From: Atopobiaceae bacterium UBA1367
GTDB lineage: Bacteria > Actinomycetota > Coriobacteriia > Coriobacteriales > Atopobiaceae
Direction: 5' to 3'
NCBI GenBank assembly: GCA_002305995.1
Contig: DBRN01000003.1
Coordinates: 62,001 to 126,000 of the forward strand
DNA length: 64,000 nucleotides
The notes beneath the pieces were generated by a model. It searched no databases. It was not told the DNA's origin and saw only the letters and a list, made by a program, of their open reading frames with translations. This document shows, in pieces, positions 60,199 to 64,000 of the stretch. Every line of letters begins with the position of its first letter. Position 1 is the stretch's first letter. Both the position numbers and the translations under genes were made by a program.

Positions 60199-60573
60199 AT
60201 GTCGGGGCAGACGGTGCGCCTGAGCGTTCCCGCCAAGGCAGGCTTCGCGCGGGCGGTGCGCATGATGGCGGCGAGCCTCGCCGTGGTGTGCGACATGAGT
60301 GTCGACGACGTCGAGGACGTGCGCATGGCGGCGGAGGAGGGCTTCGTCCTGTGCTGTGCCACGGCTCCGGAGTCGTGTGACGTCGACTTCGCCCTGTCCC
60401 AAGGAGAGGTGCGCATGGCCTTCGCGCTCGGTCCGCAGGAGGCGGATGACGCGGACGGCTCTCTCCGCCTCGCCGAGCTGCTGCTGTCTGCCGTGTGTGA
60501 CGAGCATGCGGTGACGGATGGCGGTGCGAGCCTGGTGCTCGTGAAGAGAACGGACGCCGCGTATGGCGAGTAG
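60199..60573 (+). CDS. RsbW-like anti-sigma-factor-type protein (ATP site degenerate)
   Basis: 124 residues with the pattern of a small HATPase_c anti-sigma kinase: VRLSVPAKAGFARAVRMMAA, then CDMSVDDVEDVRMAAEEGFV. The usual N-box (E-x-x-x-N) after this helix is replaced by EEGFVLCC, and I see no clear G1/G2 loops, so kinase activity is doubtful. Its stop overlaps the start of a SigB/F-type sigma gene, the classic rsbW-sigB arrangement, so it is probably that sigma factor's partner. Confidence 0.65.
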   Translation: MSGQTVRLSVPAKAGFARAVRMMAASLAVVCDMSVDDVEDVRMAAEEGFVLCCATAPESCDVDFALSQGEVRMAFALGPQEADDADGSLRLAELLLSAVCDEHAVTDGGASLVLVKRTDAAYGE

Positions 60574-61387
60574 CGACCGCGAGGAGCGTCGCCGCCAGCG
60601 GGCCAAGCGCCCTCCCCGCGAGGGAAAGGTCGCGTGGGACAAGGAGCGCACGCGCGAGCTGTTCGGGCTGTACAAGGGTACCGGCGATGAGGAGGCGCGC
60701 GAGCAGCTCATCGTGAGCCACCTCAACCTCGTGCGCTTCCTGGCAAGCAAGTTCAAGAACCGTGGCGAGCCCATCGACGACCTCATCCAAGTGGGGACGA
60801 TCGGCCTCATCAAGGCCATCGACCGCTTCGACCCGGCCCGCGGGCTCGAGTTCACCACGTTTGCGACGCCCACCATCATGGGCGAGATCAAGCGCCACTT
60901 CCGGGACAAGGGGTGGTCGGTGCGCGTGCCGCGCCGCCTGCAGGAGCTGTCCGCCAAGGTCAACCAGGCCACCGACGACCTGACGCGCGAGCTGCAGCGT
61001 CCCCCTTCGGTCGCCGAGGTCGCCGGGCGTCTCGGAGCCTCGGTCGACGAGGTGCTCGAGGCCATGGAGTCGTCGAGCGCCTACAACTCGGTGCCCCTCG
61101 AGGGCGCGGGACAAAGCGCCACCGACGACGCCCCCTCGATCATCGACCGCTACGCGACCGAGGACGGCGACCTGGCCATCTCCGACGATCGCATGGTCAT
61201 CGACGAGGTCATCAGCGAGTTCACCCTGCGCGAGCAGGAGATCGTGCGCATGCGCTTCCAACAGGGCCTCACGCAGGTCGAGATCGCCGAGAGGTTGGGC
61301 ATCTCGCAGGTGCAGGTCTCTCGCATGCTGCGCAAGGTGCTCAAGCAAGTTCAGGAGAAGCTCGATCCCGAGGGGTTGATGGGATAG
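60563..61387 (+). CDS. RNA polymerase sigma factor, SigB/SigF group
   Basis: 274-residue group 3 sigma-70 factor. Region 2 contains LIVSHLNLVRFLASKFKNRG and DLIQVGTIGLIKAIDRFDP; region 3 KRHFRDKGWSVRVPRRLQEL; region 4 the helix-turn-helix LTQVEIAERLGISQVQVSRM. This is the stress/sporulation-type family (SigB, SigF, SigG). Overlaps the RsbW-like gene by 11 bp. Its regulon is not visible here. Confidence 0.92.
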   Translation: MASSDREERRRQRAKRPPREGKVAWDKERTRELFGLYKGTGDEEAREQLIVSHLNLVRFLASKFKNRGEPIDDLIQVGTIGLIKAIDRFDPARGLEFTTFATPTIMGEIKRHFRDKGWSVRVPRRLQELSAKVNQATDDLTRELQRPPSVAEVAGRLGASVDEVLEAMESSSAYNSVPLEGAGQSATDDAPSIIDRYATEDGDLAISDDRMVIDEVISEFTLREQEIVRMRFQQGLTQVEIAERLGISQVQVSRMLRKVLKQVQEKLDPEGLMG

Positions 61388-61461
61388 CCCCTCCCACGGG
61401 CGCTGGGCCGCGAGCCCGCTGCCGCCGGGAGCCCACTGCCCTCGCGCGCCTGCTGCCGTCT

Positions 61462-61542
61462 CCCCGCGTGCCGCACGGGGACCGCGAGCTCCTCCCGTCC
61501 GAGATCCTGTGCCATGACCGCCTCCCCGCATGCCGTGCGGGG
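61462..61542. repeat. Twin 19-bp palindrome, 62-bp offset
   Basis: CCCCGCGTGCCGCACGGGG (61462-61480) and CCCCGCATGCCGTGCGGGG (61524-61542); the second has perfect CCCCGCA/TGCGGGG arms. Between the sigma gene and alaS; could terminate the sigma operon. Confidence 0.8.
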
Positions 61543-61566
61543 ACTTCGCCTCGCAGGCCGTTGCGC

Positions 61567-61572
61567 TACAAT
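61567..61572 (+). promoter_or_regulatory. Candidate -10 box (TACAAT) of alaS
   Basis: GCTACAAT lies 41 bp before the alaS ATG. No T-box leader is seen in the 225-bp gap. Confidence 0.5.
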
Positions 61573-61612
61573 CCACACGTTGGAATGTCATCAGTGCCAC
61601 GCAAGGAGAGAC

Positions 61613-64000
61613 ATGAGCACCGACTACAAGACCATGACCACGGCCCAGATCCGTGATGACTTCCTGAGGTTCTTCGAGGCCAAGGGCTGCAGGCGCTACC
61701 CATCCTCGTCGCTCGTCCCCGACGACCCCTCCCTGCTGCTCACCAATGCGGGCATGAACCAGTTCAAGGAGTATTACCAGGGCCTCAGGACCATGCCCGA
61801 GATCGGCGCGTGCTCCTGCCAGAAGTGCCTGCGCACCAACGACATCGACAACATCGGGGATTCCAGCCACCTCTCGTTCTTCGAGATGCTCGGTAACTTC
61901 TCCTTCGGTGGCTACTCCAAGGCGGATGCCATCGCCTGGGCCTGGGAGTTCATCACCGCCCCCGAGCACCTGGGCCTTCCCCCAGACCGCCTCTACATGA
62001 CCGTCTTCGAGGACGATGACGAGGCGATCGAGCTCTGGCACGAGCAGGGCGTGCCCTACGACCACATCTCCCGCCTCGGCGAGGAGGACAACTTCTGGGC
62101 CGCCGGCCCAACAGGTCCCTGCGGCCCCTGCTCCGAGGTCTACTTCGACCAGGGGCCCGAGTTCGAGGGCGAGGCGCCCGGCGATGACGGGGAGCGCTAC
62201 CTCGAGTTCTGGAACCTGGTCTTCACCCAGTACGACCGCCAGGAGGACGGCTCGCTGCCCGAGCTGCCCCACCGCAACATCGACACCGGCATGGGCCTGG
62301 AGCGCATCGCCGCCATCATGCAGCACAAGGGCACCAACTACGACGGCGACGTCCTCGCCTCGCTCATCGGCGTGGGCGAGAGCCTGTCGGGCAAGGCCTA
62401 CGGCACGGATGCCCGCATCGACCGCAGCCTGCGCATCGTTGCCGACCACTCCCGCTCCATCACCTTCATGATCGGTGATGGCATCCTGCCGGGCAACGAG
62501 GGCCGCGGCTACGTGCTGCGCCGCCTGCTGCGTCGCGCGGTCTACCACGGCCGCCTGCTGGGCATCGAGAGGGCCTTCCTCACCGCGTACTCCGAGGAGG
62601 TCATGCGCCTCATGGCCGACGTGTATCCCGAGCTCGTCGAGAGCAAGGCCCTCATCCTGGGCATCCTCTCCGCCGAGGAGGAGCGCTTCAACGGCACGCT
62701 CGATGCCGGGGAGGCGAGCCTGACCGCCGAGCTCGAGGGCCTCGCTCCGGGCGACGAGCTTGCCGGCGAGGTGGCCTTCAGGCTGCATGACACCTACGGC
62801 TTCCCCATCGACCTCACCCGCGAGATCTGCGAGGCCGCTGGCCGCGGCGTCGACATGGACGCCTTCGACCGCTGCATGACCGAGCAGCGCGAGAGGGCGC
62901 GCGCGGGCGCGAACCGCGACGCCTGGGGCTCTTTCAACGACGTGTGGACGGCGCTGTCCGACCGCCTGCCCGAGACGGAGTTCTGCGGATACGAGGCCGA
63001 CGAGCTCGACGGCGCGACCGTCCTGGCCATCGTTCGCGACGGCGAGGAGGTCGAGCGCGCCGAGGCCGGCGACCAGATCGAGCTCGTCCTCGACCGCACC
63101 ACCTTCTATGCCGAGATGGGGGGCCAGACCGCCGACACCGGCGTCATCGACGGTGCGCGCTTCACCCTCGACGTCTCCGACGCCCGCCATCATGACGGTG
63201 GCCTGGTGGCACACGTGGGCGAGCTGGTCGAGGGGACCGTGCGCGTGGGCGACGCGGCCAACACCACCATCGACCACGATCGTCGCGAGCTCATCCGTCG
63301 CAACCACACCGCGACCCACCTGCTCGACGCGGCCCTCAAGAGGGTGCTGGGCGAGCATGTCAGCCAGGCGGGCTCGCTGGTCGCCCCCGACCGCCTGCGC
63401 TTCGACTTCACCCACTTCGAGGCGCTCACCGCAGATCAGCTCGCGCGCATCGAGGGCATGGTCAATGCCGAGGTCTTTGCGGCCACGCCCGTGGTGACCG
63501 AGGTCATGGGCATCGACGAGGCCAAGGCCGCCGGTGCGGTGGCCCTGTTCGGCGAGAAGTACGGGGAGGTGGTTCGCGTCGTCTCCACCAACGAGGGCGA
63601 CGCGCCCTTCTCGCGCGAGCTCTGCGGGGGCACCCACGTGCGCAACACCGCCGAGATCGGCCTCTTCAAGATCGTCTCGGAGGGCTCTGTGGGCTCCAAC
63701 GCCCGTCGCATCGAGGCCATGACCTCCGCCGGCGCCCTCCAGCACCTCGACGAGCACCTGGCCCAGCTGCAGGATGCGGCGCATGCCCTCAAGTGCCGCA
63801 CCTCCGAGGTCACCGCCCGCATCGCGCAGCTCCAGCATGACAAGGCCGAGGCCGACAGGAAGCTGCGCGCCGCGCTGACCGGCGGCTCCTCGAACTTGGT
63901 CGCCGACGCCGTCGCCGCGGCCGCCGACATGGATGGTTACAAGCTCGTGGTCGCCCGCCTCGACGGCATCGATGGCAAGGAGATCCGCAGCGCCTGGGAC
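61613..64000 (+). CDS. alaS: Alanine--tRNA ligase (3' end outside window)
   Basis: First 796 residues of alanyl-tRNA synthetase (full length is usually ~870-890). The class II catalytic core begins IRDDFLRFFEAKGCRRYPSS and LLTNAGMNQFKEYY; GPTGPCGPCSEV is the ATP region. The editing domain has the zinc ligands RRNHTATHLLDAAL and ELCGGTHVRNT. A coiled coil (VTARIAQLQHDKAEADRKLR) leads to the C-Ala domain, where the window ends. AAGGAGAG precedes the ATG. It lies downstream of rarA as in other actinobacteria, but with a sigma-factor cassette in between. Confidence 0.96.
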   Translation, partial: MSTDYKTMTTAQIRDDFLRFFEAKGCRRYPSSSLVPDDPSLLLTNAGMNQFKEYYQGLRTMPEIGACSCQKCLRTNDIDNIGDSSHLSFFEMLGNFSFGGYSKADAIAWAWEFITAPEHLGLPPDRLYMTVFEDDDEAIELWHEQGVPYDHISRLGEEDNFWAAGPTGPCGPCSEVYFDQGPEFEGEAPGDDGERYLEFWNLVFTQYDRQEDGSLPELPHRNIDTGMGLERIAAIMQHKGTNYDGDVLASLIGVGESLSGKAYGTDARIDRSLRIVADHSRSITFMIGDGILPGNEGRGYVLRRLLRRAVYHGRLLGIERAFLTAYSEEVMRLMADVYPELVESKALILGILSAEEERFNGTLDAGEASLTAELEGLAPGDELAGEVAFRLHDTYGFPIDLTREICEAAGRGVDMDAFDRCMTEQRERARAGANRDAWGSFNDVWTALSDRLPETEFCGYEADELDGATVLAIVRDGEEVERAEAGDQIELVLDRTTFYAEMGGQTADTGVIDGARFTLDVSDARHHDGGLVAHVGELVEGTVRVGDAANTTIDHDRRELIRRNHTATHLLDAALKRVLGEHVSQAGSLVAPDRLRFDFTHFEALTADQLARIEGMVNAEVFAATPVVTEVMGIDEAKAAGAVALFGEKYGEVVRVVSTNEGDAPFSRELCGGTHVRNTAEIGLFKIVSEGSVGSNARRIEAMTSAGALQHLDEHLAQLQDAAHALKCRTSEVTARIAQLQHDKAEADRKLRAALTGGSSNLVADAVAAAADMDGYKLVVARLDGIDGKEIRSAWD

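Noticed and set aside
61388..61612. T-box riboswitch upstream of alaS
   Set aside because: No T-box consensus or specifier-loop layout; the stems seen belong to the twin palindrome.

Overview
High-GC (roughly two-thirds G+C by eye) chromosomal DNA from an actinobacterium, most likely class Coriobacteriia, family Atopobiaceae (Olsenella/Atopobium-like). This is inferred from gene content: DUF285 surface-type repeats, superoxide reductase, LarBCE, a PaaK-ACT pair, many GTG starts and -10 boxes of the form CTACAAT. No rRNA, tRNA, CRISPR array or prophage was recognised. The last gene (alaS) runs off the right edge.

Layout. 0.1-3.2 kb: LytTR regulator, then a zinc-ribbon/DUF285 envelope protein and a repeat-filled gap. 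3.2-15 kb: dnaE, an Abi-type gene, superoxide reductase with a catalytically degenerate NadE-like protein, SOS-controlled ruvCAB, a hypothetical and an EamA transporter. 15-20 kb: a 42-bp-period inverted repeat array, recQ, acyP, paaK-ACT. 20-27 kb: orphan RelB/DinJ-like antitoxin, serC-serA-serA, L,D-transpeptidase. 26-36 kb: LTA-synthase-like/GH5 pair, CPBP protease, glgB, polar amino-acid ABC transporter. 36-44 kb: a second 42-bp array, SPFH protein with two tiny ORFs, coiled-coil/3D-type secreted protein, SixA, HAD, and larE with larBC for the nickel-pincer cofactor. 44-48 kb: a REP-associated tyrosine transposase (RAYT) bracketed by its REP elements, and an MFS transporter. 48-58 kb: zinc-dependent phospholipase-like protein, vsr, metallophosphatase, three tandem histidine phosphatases, SGNH hydrolase, ATP-grasp-like protein, dGTPase-like HD protein, class I amidotransferase. 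58-64 kb: rarA, small membrane protein, RsbW-like protein, SigB/F-type sigma factor, alaS.

The most unusual content is intergenic. At least four kinds of repeat occur. (1) Two arrays of exactly 42-bp units (conserved block of about 24 bp plus an 18-bp variable part) arranged head-to-head; one contains 91-bp perfect inverted arms. (2) A dispersed GACAAA-core family before dnaE. (3) A 25-bp REP family around the RAYT gene. (4) Six unrelated intergenic loci, each holding two near-identical GC-rich, mostly palindromic 19-28-bp elements whose starts lie 61-62 bp apart. Spacings of about 42, 51-53, 61-62 and 72 bp recur, close to whole DNA helical turns.
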